Shown: one piece after another, positions 23,553-32,891 of the stretch
Layout of the letters: the number at the start of each line of letters is the position of its first letter
Numbering within the stretch: position 1 is the stretch's first letter
NCBI RefSeq assembly: GCF_000407545.1
Contig: NZ_ASWH01000001.1
Span: 62,001 to 126,000, forward strand
DNA: 64,000 nucleotides
Source of the DNA: Enterococcus gilvus ATCC BAA-350
GTDB lineage: Bacteria; Bacillota; Bacilli; Lactobacillales; Enterococcaceae
Direction of reading: 5' to 3'
Translations under genes and position numbers: made by a program
The notes under the pieces: model-generated
Database searches by the model: none
What the model was told of the DNA's origin: nothing
Seen by the model: the letters and a program-made list of their open reading frames with translations, nothing else

Positions 23553-24230
23553 ATGTTAGAAGCGATTATTTTCGATATGGATGGTGTATTGGTTGATTCT
23601 GAATATACGTATTTCCAAAGTAAATCACAGATTTTAAAAGAAGCGGGCCATGAGGTGGAGGAGAGTTACCATTTTCAGTTCATGGGAACGACGAGTGACT
23701 ATATGTGGGAGCAAATGAAACAAGAATTTTCATTGCCGTTGTCGGTACCGGAATATGTGGAAGAGATGACCGCGCTGCGTCAAGAGATGATCCAGCGAGA
23801 TGGCGTACAGGTGATTCCTCACGCTCAAGCGTTCGTGAAGCGTTTGTATGAGGGCGGCTTGAAATTGGCGGTGGCGTCGTCCTCTTCATTGGCGGAAATC
23901 AAAAAGAACTTAGTGGAGATCGGCTTGTCGGAGTATTTTTCAGAGGTCGTCAGCACAGAGGAAGTTACCCATTCGAAGCCAGCACCCGATGTGTATTTAG
24001 CAGCAGCGGAACGTATCGGGATTCGCCCTGAACATTGTTTAGGGATCGAAGACACAAAGAATGGAACGGGTGCAGTTCGCAATGCAGGGATGGTCTGTGT
24101 GGGATTCGCGAATCCAGCGTTTCCAAAGCAGGATTTGGCTCATGCGGATGTCGTTGTCTCTTCATTTGAGACCGAAGATGCCGCGTCATTGGCGAAAATC
24201 TACGAAGAAGTGAGGGCACAGGATGCCTAG
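23553..24230 (+). CDS. HAD-superfamily sugar-phosphate phosphatase / beta-phosphoglucomutase-like
   Basis: 225 residues from ATG 23553 (AAGGAGGG just upstream; earlier in-frame starts lack a site). HAD motifs: FDMDGVLVDSE (motif I with the nucleophile Asp, residue 8), ASSS (motif II Ser, about 109), HSKPAPDVY (motif III Lys, about 142), and GIEDTKNG (motif IV, about 166). The cap is helical, as in the PgmB/GPP/YniC group. Substrate cannot be told from sequence. It overlaps the next gene by eight bases. Confidence 0.82.
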   Translation: MLEAIIFDMDGVLVDSEYTYFQSKSQILKEAGHEVEESYHFQFMGTTSDYMWEQMKQEFSLPLSVPEYVEEMTALRQEMIQRDGVQVIPHAQAFVKRLYEGGLKLAVASSSSLAEIKKNLVEIGLSEYFSEVVSTEEVTHSKPAPDVYLAAAERIGIRPEHCLGIEDTKNGTGAVRNAGMVCVGFANPAFPKQDLAHADVVVSSFETEDAASLAKIYEEVRAQDA

Positions 24231-24630
24231 AGCAGCGATCTCCAGCAAAGCTTTTTTGATAGAGGGCGGCTGCAATGCCTGCGGGCTGCAAAGCACGGAG
24301 ACCTTCACGATCCATTTTGAAGACCAGCGTTCCGCAATAGTGGACCAGTTAGATGTTCCCTCATTAGTCCAAGCGATCGCGCAAAAAAATGGCTGGCGCG
24401 AGTCGATCATTCCTGTAGGAATCAGTGAAGAAGAGGTTGTTTTGAAAAAGGATGCGCAGGTAGTAAAGCCTAAAATCCTTGGGGATCAGATTCTTTATCA
24501 GGCGCAGGGGCAGCGCCTCCAAACCAAGCAGCGCTTCGAACAGACGGAAGCTTTATTTGAGCAGGTCAATCAGATTTTGACACAGCTTTTTGGAATCGAA
24601 CCTTATGAGATTAGACTAGCGGTCGACTAG
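24223..24630 (+). CDS. Hypothetical protein
   Basis: 135 residues, overlapping the HAD gene by eight bases, so it is translated from the same message. The start MPRAAISSKAF is followed by CNACG, a small cysteine pair. The rest is mixed alpha/beta with no membrane helix. No family recognised. Confidence 0.6.
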   Translation: MPRAAISSKAFLIEGGCNACGLQSTETFTIHFEDQRSAIVDQLDVPSLVQAIAQKNGWRESIIPVGISEEEVVLKKDAQVVKPKILGDQILYQAQGQRLQTKQRFEQTEALFEQVNQILTQLFGIEPYEIRLAVD

Positions 24631-24669
24631 TTCGCTACGTGTGTTTTAAAACAGGCAGGATGTGGTTCG

Positions 24670-25098
24670 TTGAAAAGAGGTAAGGGCACATTGAGTAAAA
24701 GACGACTGTTTCTTTTATTACTACTGATCGGTGTCGGATGTTTCGTAAAAAGCAAGAGTGTTTCTCAGAGCCTTCAAAGTGGCGGCGAGGGGACATACTT
24801 GCTTTCTTTGCCGTGCAAAATCGAGACGCTTCATAAGGATCGGCTCTTGGTCACTTCTTTAGAAGAGATAGACGGCGTGGTCTCCGAACATTCAGAGATC
24901 ACCGTCTACTTTACGGAACAGTCAAAACCTGAGGGGCTACAGGTAAATGAACGTATAGACCTCCGCTTTCTTCGCCTAGAGAAGAAGGGCAGGAAGAATT
25001 ATATCCAATTGATCTCCCCAAATACGATTGAAAAAGAAGGGACCGACTTATTGGCGCAGGAACGTTCATCGAGTAGAGATCCTTGGAAGACTGAGTAG
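24670..25098 (+). CDS. Hypothetical secreted or membrane-anchored protein
   Basis: 142 residues if the TTG at 24670 is used (AGGA upstream); a TTG at 24691 is also possible. A basic start and hydrophobic stretch (RLFLLLLLIGVGCFV) form a signal anchor or, with the following Cys, possibly a lipoprotein-like signal. The rest looks like a small beta barrel (OB-like) with alternating hydrophobic strands. No family recognised. A terminator follows at 25183. Confidence 0.5.
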   Translation: MKRGKGTLSKRRLFLLLLLIGVGCFVKSKSVSQSLQSGGEGTYLLSLPCKIETLHKDRLLVTSLEEIDGVVSEHSEITVYFTEQSKPEGLQVNERIDLRFLRLEKKGRKNYIQLISPNTIEKEGTDLLAQERSSSRDPWKTE

Positions 25099-25182
25099 GA
25101 AGGTTGGGATTTTTTCTTCATTGATGCGAAACTTTTCGAGCGGTTGACTCGGTGATAGATGAATACTCAGTGACTTCAATGA

Positions 25183-25210
25183 AGGGCAGATCGATTCGGT
25201 CTGTCTTTTT
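25183..25210 (+). terminator. Terminator
   Basis: AAGGGCAGA pairs with TCTGTCTTTT around a short loop, continuing into T. It lies between the gene ending at 25098 and the aldehyde dehydrogenase. Confidence 0.6.
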
Positions 25211-25282
25211 AGCTGAGCCGGATTTTTGCTTTTTAATGAAACCGTATTCTATGATGGAAGGATAATAGGAGAGGTGGAGACT

Positions 25283-26743
25283 ATGGAAAAACAATTCGAC
25301 AAACAATTTATTGGCGGAAAATGGAAACAAGGTAAAGATTCAACGCATGTAAATGAGGATAAGAATCCTTATACGCAAGAAACGATCCTGAAGATCCAAG
25401 GTGCGAATACAGAGGATGTCGATGAGGCCTATCAAGCCGCTCAACAGGCACAGAAGGAATGGATGAAGCAAACACCGCAGGAACGCAGTGCGATCATCGA
25501 AAAGGCAGCCGCATTAATGGAAGAAAAGCAGGCGGAGATCGTCGAGTGGCTGATCAAAGAAGGCGGTGCGACACAAATCAAAGCCGGTCTGGAAGCCAGT
25601 CTCGCAAAAGGGATCACAGAAGAAGCGGCCAGCTTTCCGATGCGTCTAGAGGGCAAGCTTTTGCCTACGAATACCCCCGGGGAAGAAAGCTTCGTGACCC
25701 ATCGCCCAGTTGGGGTGATCGGGATCATCAGTCCATGGAATTTTCCGTTCCATTTGACGATGCGTTCTTTGGCGCCGGCGCTTGCAGCGGGAAATGGCGT
25801 CGTGATCAAACCCGCGAGTGATAGTCCAGTGACCGGCGGACTTTTGCCAGCGGCCATCTTTGAAGCGGCCGGTGTTCCTGAAGGCTTAGTCAATGTGACT
25901 GTCGGAAGCGGCAGCGAGATCGGCGATTACTTTGTCGGACACCCGATCCCAAGCTTCATTTCCTTTACAGGCTCTACGGCTGTCGGAAAAAACATTGCCA
26001 GTCATGCCATGAGTGGGGAGAAGATCAAGCAAGTTGCTTTAGAACTTGGTGGAAATTCCCCATTTATCGTCTTAGAGGACGCGGACATCGAAGAAGCGGC
26101 ACAAGCACTTGTTGTCAGCAAATTTATGCACTCAGGACAGATCTGTATGGCTGCCAATCGTGCCATTGTTGTTGAAGCTGTCTTTGATGAATTTGTTGCT
26201 AAGGTCGTCGAACGCGTGAAGGGATTGGCTGTAGGTGATCCTGCGAAAGAGGGAACGGTCATTGGTCCGATCATCAATCAAAAGCAGACAGATCAGATCC
26301 AAGAAATCATTCAACGAGCAAAAGACGCAGACGCGACGTTCTTAGTAGAAGGAGCAGTCCATGGTCAAGTGGTGGACCCAGTGGTATTGGTCTCAGATGA
26401 TCCATCATTAGATATTTTCCATGAAGAGATTTTTGGCCCGGTTCTTCCGATCTTAAAGGTGAAGGATACGGAAGCTGCGATCCAGGCAGCCAATGATACT
26501 GAATACGGGCTGTCGAGTGCGCTGTTTACGAAGGACCTAGACAAAGGACGGGCGTTGGCGAACGAGATCGAGTCCGGTATGTGCCATATCAATGGCCTGA
26601 CCGTGGACGATCAGCCGAACGCACCGTTTGGCGGCGAGAAGAATTCTGGGATCGGCCGCTTTAACGGCGAGTGGGTGCTAGAAGAATTTACTCGGACACA
26701 ATGGGTAACGACCAAATCTGGAAAAGGGCAATACCCATTCTAA
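25283..26743 (+). CDS. NAD(P)-dependent aldehyde dehydrogenase
   Basis: 486 residues from ATG 25283 (GGAGAGGTGGAG upstream). All family marks are present: SPWNFPFHL and KPAS cofactor region (about 145-175), FTGST (about 225), catalytic Glu in ELGGNSP (about 253), catalytic Cys in SGQICMAANR (about 287) and EEIFGPVLP (about 382). Closest in style to benzaldehyde/aromatic-type dehydrogenases (YfmT-like), but the substrate is not readable. It could oxidise aldehydes such as lactaldehyde made by the aldolases further on; that is inference. Confidence 0.85.
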   Translation: MEKQFDKQFIGGKWKQGKDSTHVNEDKNPYTQETILKIQGANTEDVDEAYQAAQQAQKEWMKQTPQERSAIIEKAAALMEEKQAEIVEWLIKEGGATQIKAGLEASLAKGITEEAASFPMRLEGKLLPTNTPGEESFVTHRPVGVIGIISPWNFPFHLTMRSLAPALAAGNGVVIKPASDSPVTGGLLPAAIFEAAGVPEGLVNVTVGSGSEIGDYFVGHPIPSFISFTGSTAVGKNIASHAMSGEKIKQVALELGGNSPFIVLEDADIEEAAQALVVSKFMHSGQICMAANRAIVVEAVFDEFVAKVVERVKGLAVGDPAKEGTVIGPIINQKQTDQIQEIIQRAKDADATFLVEGAVHGQVVDPVVLVSDDPSLDIFHEEIFGPVLPILKVKDTEAAIQAANDTEYGLSSALFTKDLDKGRALANEIESGMCHINGLTVDDQPNAPFGGEKNSGIGRFNGEWVLEEFTRTQWVTTKSGKGQYPF

Positions 26744-26755
26744 AAAAGGAACGTC

Positions 26756-26807
26756 AAAAACTAGCAGTGAGACGTGCGCTTTGCGCGCAGATCACTGCTA
26801 GTTTTTT
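26756..26807 (+). terminator. Strong terminator after aldehyde dehydrogenase
   Basis: AAAAACTAGCAGTGA pairs perfectly with TCACTGCTAGTTTTT, with an additional GTGCGC/GCGCGC inner stem. Confidence 0.88.
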
Positions 26808-27071
26808 GTATTTAAGGGAGAAAGCAGAAAAAAACCGCCAAGTCTAACTTACATAAAGAACAGACAAATAATGAGACTCTTGCTAAAATAGGGAAAGAAC
26901 AAGAGCACCAAGTTGCAGAATATGCAGCAAAAAACAGGAACGCAACGATTCGTTAGAGCTATCAATTCGGAGTTTCTGGTTTTTGTGCATTTTTTTTTGT
27001 GAAAAAAATTTTTTGTAAGTACCAAGTTGCATAAAAAACACTGAACTATTTGGGAACAAAGATGATGGAAA

Positions 27072-27086
27072 TGTAAGCGTTTTTCA
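27072..27086 (+). promoter_or_regulatory. cre-like site before PTS locus A
   Basis: TGTAAGCGTTTTTCA resembles a catabolite-responsive element (TGWAANCGNTNWCA) but has one extra base. It lies 30 bases before the regulator gene. The intergenic 26808-27116 also holds ACCAAGTTGCA twice (26908 and 27021). Confidence 0.35.
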
Positions 27087-27116
27087 ATTAAATTGAAGAT
27101 GTAAAGAGGGATGACG

Positions 27117-29192
27117 ATGAATTTAGAAGAACGAACCAATCAAATTTTTGTTGAGTTAGTCAACAACCCGCAGATCACTAGTAAAGCATTATGTGAAAAA
27201 TTTGATTTGACGCGAGGGCAATTGAATTACGCGTTAAAGAAAATCAATGATTCTTTAGTAGATGAAAAGCTGAGTGAGATCAAACGAACAAAGAACGGTC
27301 ACTTTCTGATCACAAATGATATTCTTTCAACCTATAAAGGAGGCGATGAGCAGCTGGGAGAACCCGCAGAGAGTTACGTGTTTTCCAGCAAAGAACGAGC
27401 ATCTATTATTGAATTGATGTTATTGAGTAAGGAAGATTACTTATCACTGAATCATTTTATTGATGAATTGAAGGTCAGCCGCAACACCGTTTTGCGGGAT
27501 CTGAAGGAAGTGGATCAGGAGCTTCAGAAGAATGAATTGGCTCTGAAGTATACACGGCAGAAAGGCTACTTTATCCAAGGCGATGAATGGAACAAGCGAA
27601 ACATCCTTTCAAACCTGTTGAATAACTTGGCGGTGATGTACAACGGTGTCAACTTTATCATCCAGTTCGCGAATATCGACCCCCAGCAAATCGACATTTT
27701 TCGGAAACGGGTAGAACTAGTAGAGGAAGAACTGGAAGTCCAATTTACAGATGAGCGGTTAAAAACATTGCCGCTATTGATCATTTTAATGATTCGACGG
27801 GCGCAGAAGGGCAAATTGATTTCCTACAGCTTCAAGGTGAACTACCGGGAGCTGGCAGACACGAAAGAGTATCTAGCCGCTGACCGGGTCATCTGGGATG
27901 TCGATGGTCTAAGTGAGAACGAGCGGGTATATGTCACGATGCTGCTGCTGACCACGAATCTTTCCCGCGGCGACATTCTGTCGGTGAAAGAGATCAACAA
28001 GATGAAGGATGCGCTGGAAAAAGTCATCGCGAATTTTGAACGGATCGCTAGTGTCAGCTTGGAAGAGAAGGAAAAGCTATTGGAACGACTCCTCGTCCAC
28101 ATGCGGCCAGCGTATTATCGAATCAAGTACCATTTGAACCTACAGACGCGTTTTTATCAGGAAAACAAGGATGCCAATCTTTTCTCGCTGTTCTATCTAG
28201 TCAAAGAAGCTAGCGGTCCTTTGGAAACATACTTTGGACAACCGGTCCCAGACGCAGAATTGTTTTTCATTTCGTTATTTATTGGCAGTCACATCGTGGA
28301 AAGCTCGGAGATCGTCCATCCGGAAAATCGAAAGCGTGCGATCATCGTTTGTCCGAATGGCATCTCTATCGCCGTGCTGCTGGAGAACACGTTGAAAAAT
28401 TTATTGCCAGAAATTGATTTCGTCACATCCATGTCGGCGCGGGAATTTTACCGCACAGAGTATGATGTGGACTTCATTTTCTCAGCCGTTCCATTAAAAA
28501 CAGAAAAGAAAGTATTTGTCGTAAACAACTTCTTGTCTGACCAGGAAAAGCGGCAATTAAGAGAGCGGGTCTTGCGGTCCACCGCGATCATCCAAACGGA
28601 GATCGTCACACCAGAAAAAATATTGACGGTCGTCAAAAAGCACGCGAATGTAACAGACGAAGCGAGCCTTTATGAAGAATTGCTCAGTCTGTTTGCGCCA
28701 AAAGAATCCAAGATTTTAGAAAAGAAACGGCCGCATCTGATCGACCTGTTAAAGGGAGAAACGATCCAGATTTTTGAAGAAGCAATTAGCTGGTCTGAAG
28801 TTTTGGAGACCTTGGCACGGCCGCTGGAACAGCAGCAGGTCATTACGAAGGCATACGTCAAGGCGCTGAAAAAAGAAATGCCGATCTTGCCAGCTTATAC
28901 GGTGCTGCGTCATAAGATCGCGTTGCCGCATACGGTCACAGAAGCAGGAGCGATCGGTGTAGGAATCAGCTTAGGATTAGTAAAAAAAGGCGTTTTAACA
29001 GAAGATGGTCGGAAAATCCATACAGTGATCTTACTGGGTTCCAATGATAAAGAAGAACATTTGGATTTGATTTTTGAAATGATGAGTTTGGCAGGTGCAG
29101 AGGAATTAGCACAGTTAGAAAAAGCAACCACGAAGGAAGAGATTCGGGAGGCGTTGATTCGTTTCAACGATGAGTATTGGAGGGCAAATTAA
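27117..29192 (+). CDS. PRD-containing transcriptional regulator (BglG/MtlR type), PTS locus A
   Basis: 691 residues from ATG 27117 (GAGGG six bases upstream; ATG 27111 is too close). Order: N-terminal helix-turn-helix (about 1-60), second HTH (SLNHFIDELKVSRNTVLRDL, about 105-145), PRD1 and PRD2 (about 195-400, the latter with H-x-RPAYYRIKYHL), an EIIB-like domain (AIIVCPNGIS, about 415-500) and an EIIA-like domain (about 545-690) with IALPHT carrying the phospho-His. Such proteins are activators whose phosphorylation by the PTS reports sugar supply. It overlaps the EIIA gene start (TAATG). Confidence 0.88.
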   Translation: MNLEERTNQIFVELVNNPQITSKALCEKFDLTRGQLNYALKKINDSLVDEKLSEIKRTKNGHFLITNDILSTYKGGDEQLGEPAESYVFSSKERASIIELMLLSKEDYLSLNHFIDELKVSRNTVLRDLKEVDQELQKNELALKYTRQKGYFIQGDEWNKRNILSNLLNNLAVMYNGVNFIIQFANIDPQQIDIFRKRVELVEEELEVQFTDERLKTLPLLIILMIRRAQKGKLISYSFKVNYRELADTKEYLAADRVIWDVDGLSENERVYVTMLLLTTNLSRGDILSVKEINKMKDALEKVIANFERIASVSLEEKEKLLERLLVHMRPAYYRIKYHLNLQTRFYQENKDANLFSLFYLVKEASGPLETYFGQPVPDAELFFISLFIGSHIVESSEIVHPENRKRAIIVCPNGISIAVLLENTLKNLLPEIDFVTSMSAREFYRTEYDVDFIFSAVPLKTEKKVFVVNNFLSDQEKRQLRERVLRSTAIIQTEIVTPEKILTVVKKHANVTDEASLYEELLSLFAPKESKILEKKRPHLIDLLKGETIQIFEEAISWSEVLETLARPLEQQQVITKAYVKALKKEMPILPAYTVLRHKIALPHTVTEAGAIGVGISLGLVKKGVLTEDGRKIHTVILLGSNDKEEHLDLIFEMMSLAGAEELAQLEKATTKEEIREALIRFNDEYWRAN

Positions 29193-29665
29193 TGGCAGAA
29201 ACGACACTAAGTTCCTATGTAAAAGAACCTTTGGTTTTCGCACAAGAAAATTTTTCGTCCCAAGCAGAATTATTTGATCAGGTGGCGCAAAAAGCGTTAG
29301 ATCTTGGCTGGGTACGGGAGGACTTCTTAGAGCGAATCAAAAAGAGAGAAGAGACGTTCCCGACAGGTATCCAATTGATGAATTTCGGAGCGGCGATCCC
29401 TCACACAGACGCCGAGTGTGTCTTGGAAGAATTCGTAGCAGTGATCACGCTGCAAGACCCCGTAGTTTTTTACAGCATGGAGGACAACAACTTTCAGATC
29501 AAAGCGCAAGTCGTCTTTGTTCTAGGACTCAATCAACCCCATGCACAGCTGGAAATGCTGCAATCACTGATGGGACTCTTACAAAACGAAACCGTCTTAT
29601 CAGAACTATTGTTAGCAACCTCAGAAGAGGAATTGATCCAAACAATCAAGAAGAATCATTTATAA
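29192..29665 (+). CDS. PTS EIIA, galactitol/fructose type (locus A)
   Basis: 157 residues; ATG 29192 overlaps the regulator's stop and follows GGAGG. The EIIA-2 active site is F-P-T-G-I-Q-L-M-N-F-G-A-A-I-P-H-T-D (phospho-His at about residue 69). It passes phosphate from HPr to the EIIB encoded at 29927. The presence of separate A, B and C genes is the galactitol (Gat) layout. Confidence 0.86.
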   Translation: MAETTLSSYVKEPLVFAQENFSSQAELFDQVAQKALDLGWVREDFLERIKKREETFPTGIQLMNFGAAIPHTDAECVLEEFVAVITLQDPVVFYSMEDNNFQIKAQVVFVLGLNQPHAQLEMLQSLMGLLQNETVLSELLLATSEEELIQTIKKNHL

Positions 29666-29695
29666 GAATGTCGTCAGACAGAAAATGAGTTTTTA

Positions 29696-29764
29696 AATGG
29701 TATACGGCTTGAAAATAGGACTCATTTTTCTCAAGAAAAATGAATTCAATAGGATGAAAAAGGA
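29696..29764 (+). repeat. 69-bp direct repeat, copy 1
   Basis: Matches 29848-29916 at 68 of 69 positions (offset 152). It contains GGTATACGGCTTGAAAAT, a hairpin CTCATTTTTCTCAAGAAAAATGA and ends AAAAAGGA. Confidence 0.88.
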
Positions 29765-29767
29765 TGC

Positions 29768-29859
29768 CAGTTCCACTTTTCCCAGAACGAATAGTGAAAA
29801 AACAATGCAACAAAAGAGTCCGCGATAAGAATAAAGAAAGATAGTGGAATGGTATACGG
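29768..29859 (+). repeat. Covarying stem-loop repeat, copy A
   Basis: CAGTT-CCACT-TTTC (29768-29781) opens the element and AGTGG-AATGGTATACGG (29843-29859) closes it; CCACT pairs with AGTGG. It is one of at least five copies of a family (others at 36079, 46968, 47125 and 63821) in which the outer bases are constant and the five stem bases change together. Confidence 0.7.
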
Positions 29860-29916
29860 CTTGAAAATAGAACTCATTTTTCTCAAGAAAAATGAATTCA
29901 ATAGGATGAAAAAGGA
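29848..29916 (+). repeat. 69-bp direct repeat, copy 2
   Basis: Second copy; its end AAAAAGGA forms the ribosome site of the EIIB gene at 29927. The duplication surrounds the stem-loop repeat copy A. Confidence 0.88.
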
Positions 29917-29926
29917 GAAATCAATC

Positions 29927-30217
29927 ATGAAAAAAATTCGCGTATTAGTCGCTTGCGGTGCAGGAATCGCAACATCAACGGTAGTTATGAAAAAAGTAGA
30001 GGATTTATTCGCTAGAAATAATATGCCTGTAGAGATCATGCAAATCAAAATCTCTGAAGCGGCATCAAAACAGGACGAAGCGGATATGCTGATCTCAACG
30101 ACGATGCTTCCAACGGAATACAAGATTCCAGCGATCAAAGCAATGGCCTTTTTGACAGGTATCGGAGCAGATAAGGTAGAAAATCAAATCATTGAAGCCG
30201 CACAAAATATTCAATAA
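29927..30217 (+). CDS. PTS EIIB, galactitol type (locus A)
   Basis: 96 residues from ATG 29927 (AAAAAGGAG upstream). The phospho-Cys loop is VACGAGIATSTVV at about residues 8-20, the P-loop-like site of GatB-type EIIB. It takes phosphate from EIIA and gives it to the incoming sugar bound by EIIC (30403). Confidence 0.87.
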   Translation: MKKIRVLVACGAGIATSTVVMKKVEDLFARNNMPVEIMQIKISEAASKQDEADMLISTTMLPTEYKIPAIKAMAFLTGIGADKVENQIIEAAQNIQ

Positions 30218-30234
30218 GCAGCTACTTGGCGAGT

Positions 30235-30263
30235 TCCACTAGGGTAGTCGCGCTAGTGGATTC
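30235..30263 (+). promoter_or_regulatory. mRNA hairpin between EIIB and EIIC genes
   Basis: TCCACTAG and CTAGTGGA form an 8-bp stem at about 30235-30263 without a T-tract; a likely stability element between cistrons. No gene in 30218-30402. Confidence 0.4.
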
Positions 30264-30402
30264 GTCTACATGAGACAGACCGACGATCTAGGTTTAAGTT
30301 TTCATTGAAAAAGTAACGGGATGATAGATGTGATGAGGATCAGGCGTGTTTTTTCGGTGAAAAAATTAAATACATTTAAAACGAATTAGGAGGAATAAGT
30401 GA

Positions 30403-31671
30403 ATGGATGGCTTAATGGATGTGGTACAGAGTATTTTAGGTGCTGGCCCGAGTGTCATGCTCCCTATCATCATTTTCATTGTCGGAATTATTTTTAGAGT
30501 TCCAGTGAAGAAAGCAATTATTTCAGGAATTACAGTTGGTATCGGGATGATCGGGATCAACTTGGTCATCACAGTATTGACAACAAACGTTGGTCCAGCA
30601 GCACAAGCGATGGTAGAGCGGTTCGGTTTGAACTTGACGATCATCGACGCAGGCTGGCCAGCAGTCTCAGCCGGGACATGGGCGCAACCAATCGCGGCTG
30701 TGATGATTCCAGTAATTTTGATCGTAAATTTAATTATGCTGGCATTAAATCGGACCAAGACACTGAATATTGACATCTGGAACTACTGGCATGTTAGTTC
30801 TGTGGCAGCAACTGGTTATATTGTAACAAAAAGTTTTTTCTTTGGCATCCTGTGTGGGATTTTGTTTACGATTATTATCCAAATCATCGCAGACAAAACA
30901 GCACCAAAAGTTCAAGAATATTATGGCTTAGAAGGGATCAGTATCACTACTGGTTCCGCTCAAGGGTACGCGATCTTAGCGTTGCCAGTTGGTTGGCTCG
31001 TGGATAAGATCCCAGGAATCAATAAATTAGATGTAAAACCGGAAACGATCCAAAAACGTTTTGGTATTTTTGGGGAACCAATGATCATGGGGATCATCAT
31101 CGGGATGTTCCTTGGGTTGTTAGGGGGCTATGACTTCATCGGCATTCTGCAAATCGGAATGAACATGGGTGGTGTGATGTTCTTAATGCCGCGAATGGTA
31201 AAAATCTTGATGGAAGGGTTGATCCCGATTCAAGAAGGCGCGCAAAAATTATTGCAAAGCCGTTATGGCGATCGCGAGATCTATCTAGGGATGGATGCGG
31301 CGTTAGCGACAGGTTCACCTGCAGCCCTATCGACCGGTCTTTTGATGGTACCGATCACTTTGTTCTTAGCGGTTATTTTACCAGGAAACCGCGTGTTGCC
31401 ATTTGGGGATTTAGCAACGATCCCATTTTTCGCAGCACTGGTTGTTCCAAGTCGTAAGGGGAACATTTTACACTCTGTGATTTCATTGACGGTAGTCATG
31501 GCCGCAGCGTTATTGATGGCGACAAACTTTGCCCCAGTCATTACGGAAATGGCTCAAGGGATCGTGAAATTCCCAGAAGGCGCGGCAGAAATCACCAACT
31601 TGGATACAGGTGGGAACTTCCTGAAATGGATCTTCTTAAAACTTTCCGAATTTGTTGCACAAGTAATGTAG
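30403..31671 (+). CDS. PTS EIIC, galactitol family (locus A)
   Basis: 422 residues, about ten to twelve membrane helices, in the GatC/SgcC family. Start: AGGAGGAA, then ATG 30403. Landmarks include GWPAVSAGTWAQP (about 85), the cytoplasmic FGEPMIMG segment (about 225) and LPGNRVLPFGDL (about 327), all shared with the EIIC at 36284. The imported polyol cannot be named; galactitol itself is doubtful because no tagatose-phosphate enzymes are nearby. Confidence 0.86.
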   Translation: MDGLMDVVQSILGAGPSVMLPIIIFIVGIIFRVPVKKAIISGITVGIGMIGINLVITVLTTNVGPAAQAMVERFGLNLTIIDAGWPAVSAGTWAQPIAAVMIPVILIVNLIMLALNRTKTLNIDIWNYWHVSSVAATGYIVTKSFFFGILCGILFTIIIQIIADKTAPKVQEYYGLEGISITTGSAQGYAILALPVGWLVDKIPGINKLDVKPETIQKRFGIFGEPMIMGIIIGMFLGLLGGYDFIGILQIGMNMGGVMFLMPRMVKILMEGLIPIQEGAQKLLQSRYGDREIYLGMDAALATGSPAALSTGLLMVPITLFLAVILPGNRVLPFGDLATIPFFAALVVPSRKGNILHSVISLTVVMAAALLMATNFAPVITEMAQGIVKFPEGAAEITNLDTGGNFLKWIFLKLSEFVAQVM

Positions 31672-31684
31672 GAGGCAGATAGAA

Positions 31685-32743
31685 ATGACGAAAATGATGA
31701 AGGGTGTCTCAAAACAAGCACCCGGTTATGACCAAATGGCATTTATTGACTTGCCAGTACCTGAAGCCACAGCGGACAAGGTACTCATTAAAGTCGCGTA
31801 CACAGGGATCTGCGGGTCGGATATCCATACATTTAAAGGGGAATACAAAAATCCCACCACGCCCGTTGTATTAGGGCATGAATTTTCTGGAGAAGTTGTT
31901 GCAGTCGGCGAGCAGGTGACCAAGGTCAAAGTGGGCGATCGTGTCACTAGCGAAACGACGTTTTATGTCTGCAACGAATGCGACTATTGTAAAGAAAAAC
32001 AATACAATCTTTGTCCTCACCGCAAAGGCATCGGTACCCAGCAAAACGGCTCGATGGCGAATTATGTTTTAGCTCGGGAAGAAAGCATCCATGTTTTACC
32101 GGATCATTTGAGCTACGAAGGTGCGGCGATGAGTGAACCGTTGGCGTGCTGTGTACATGCGATGTACCAAAAGAGCCAGCTAGAATTGAAGGACACGATC
32201 ATTATTATGGGGCCTGGACCCATCGGCCTGTTCCTATTGCAAATCGCCAAAGAGATTGGCGCATTCGTCATCATGACGGGGATCACCAAAGATGCCCACC
32301 GCTTAGAATTGGCGAAAAAATTGGGCGCGGATGTGATCGTGGATACGATGAAAGAAGACCTGGCTACTATCGTCATGGACCTAACGGATGGCTATGGTGT
32401 CGACAAAGTTTATGACGCTTCTGGAGCGGTGCCGGCAGTCAATGCCAGCTTGCCGTTGATTCGCAAGCAAGGACAATTCATCCAAGTGGGCTTGTTCGCC
32501 AATAAAATGGTGGAGCTGGACACCGAATCGATCATTCAGCGAGAGATCGAATACATCGGCAGCCGTTCGCAAAATCCGTACGATTGGCCGATCGCGATTC
32601 ATCTGCTTGCCAAAGGCGCCATCAACATCGACGAGATGATCACGAAGAAATTCCCACTGACCGAATGGCGCGAAGCCTTTGACAAGGTCATGGAGGGCAA
32701 CGAGATCAAAGTGATGATCGAGTCCAATCCGGGAGAATTTTAA
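31685..32743 (+). CDS. Zinc-dependent polyol-phosphate dehydrogenase (MDR family), locus A
   Basis: 352 residues. Catalytic zinc ligands Cys in CGSD (about 43) and GHEFSGEV (about 65); structural zinc Cys cluster CNECDYCKEKQYNLC (about 97-111). Rossmann motif GPGPIG (about 178). It resembles sorbitol/galactitol-phosphate dehydrogenases such as GatD and GutB. It follows the EIIC gene by 13 bases, so it presumably oxidises the phosphorylated polyol to a ketose phosphate. Confidence 0.85.
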   Translation: MTKMMKGVSKQAPGYDQMAFIDLPVPEATADKVLIKVAYTGICGSDIHTFKGEYKNPTTPVVLGHEFSGEVVAVGEQVTKVKVGDRVTSETTFYVCNECDYCKEKQYNLCPHRKGIGTQQNGSMANYVLAREESIHVLPDHLSYEGAAMSEPLACCVHAMYQKSQLELKDTIIIMGPGPIGLFLLQIAKEIGAFVIMTGITKDAHRLELAKKLGADVIVDTMKEDLATIVMDLTDGYGVDKVYDASGAVPAVNASLPLIRKQGQFIQVGLFANKMVELDTESIIQREIEYIGSRSQNPYDWPIAIHLLAKGAINIDEMITKKFPLTEWREAFDKVMEGNEIKVMIESNPGEF

Positions 32744-32754
32744 TACGCATTATC

Positions 32755-32789
32755 AAGCTGCATCACGTGAGTGGGTGCAGCTTTTTTTT
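32755..32789 (+). terminator. Terminator of PTS locus A
   Basis: AAGCTGCA (32755-32762) pairs with TGCAGCTT (32776-32783), followed by eight T. Confidence 0.85.
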
Positions 32790-32824
32790 GCTTCAGATAT
32801 CGTTATTTTAAAAGCGAGACAAAA

Positions 32825-32861
32825 AGAAACCGTTTACTATTTTTTCTGTTCAGGCTAGACT
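32825..32861 (+). promoter_or_regulatory. Promoter with overlapping cre-like site, PTS locus B
   Basis: TTTACT (32833-32838), 17 bases, TAGACT (32856-32861). AGAAACCGTTTACT (32825-32838) matches the cre consensus at 12 of 14 positions and covers the -35, as expected for repression by CcpA. Confidence 0.5.
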
Positions 32862-32891
32862 AGAGGATACATTGATGGAGGAGGAAAATAG

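Noticed and set aside
27117..32743. Galactitol catabolic operon in the strict sense
   Set aside because: PTS subunits are galactitol-type but no tagatose-6-phosphate kinase or aldolase is present, so substrate was left open.
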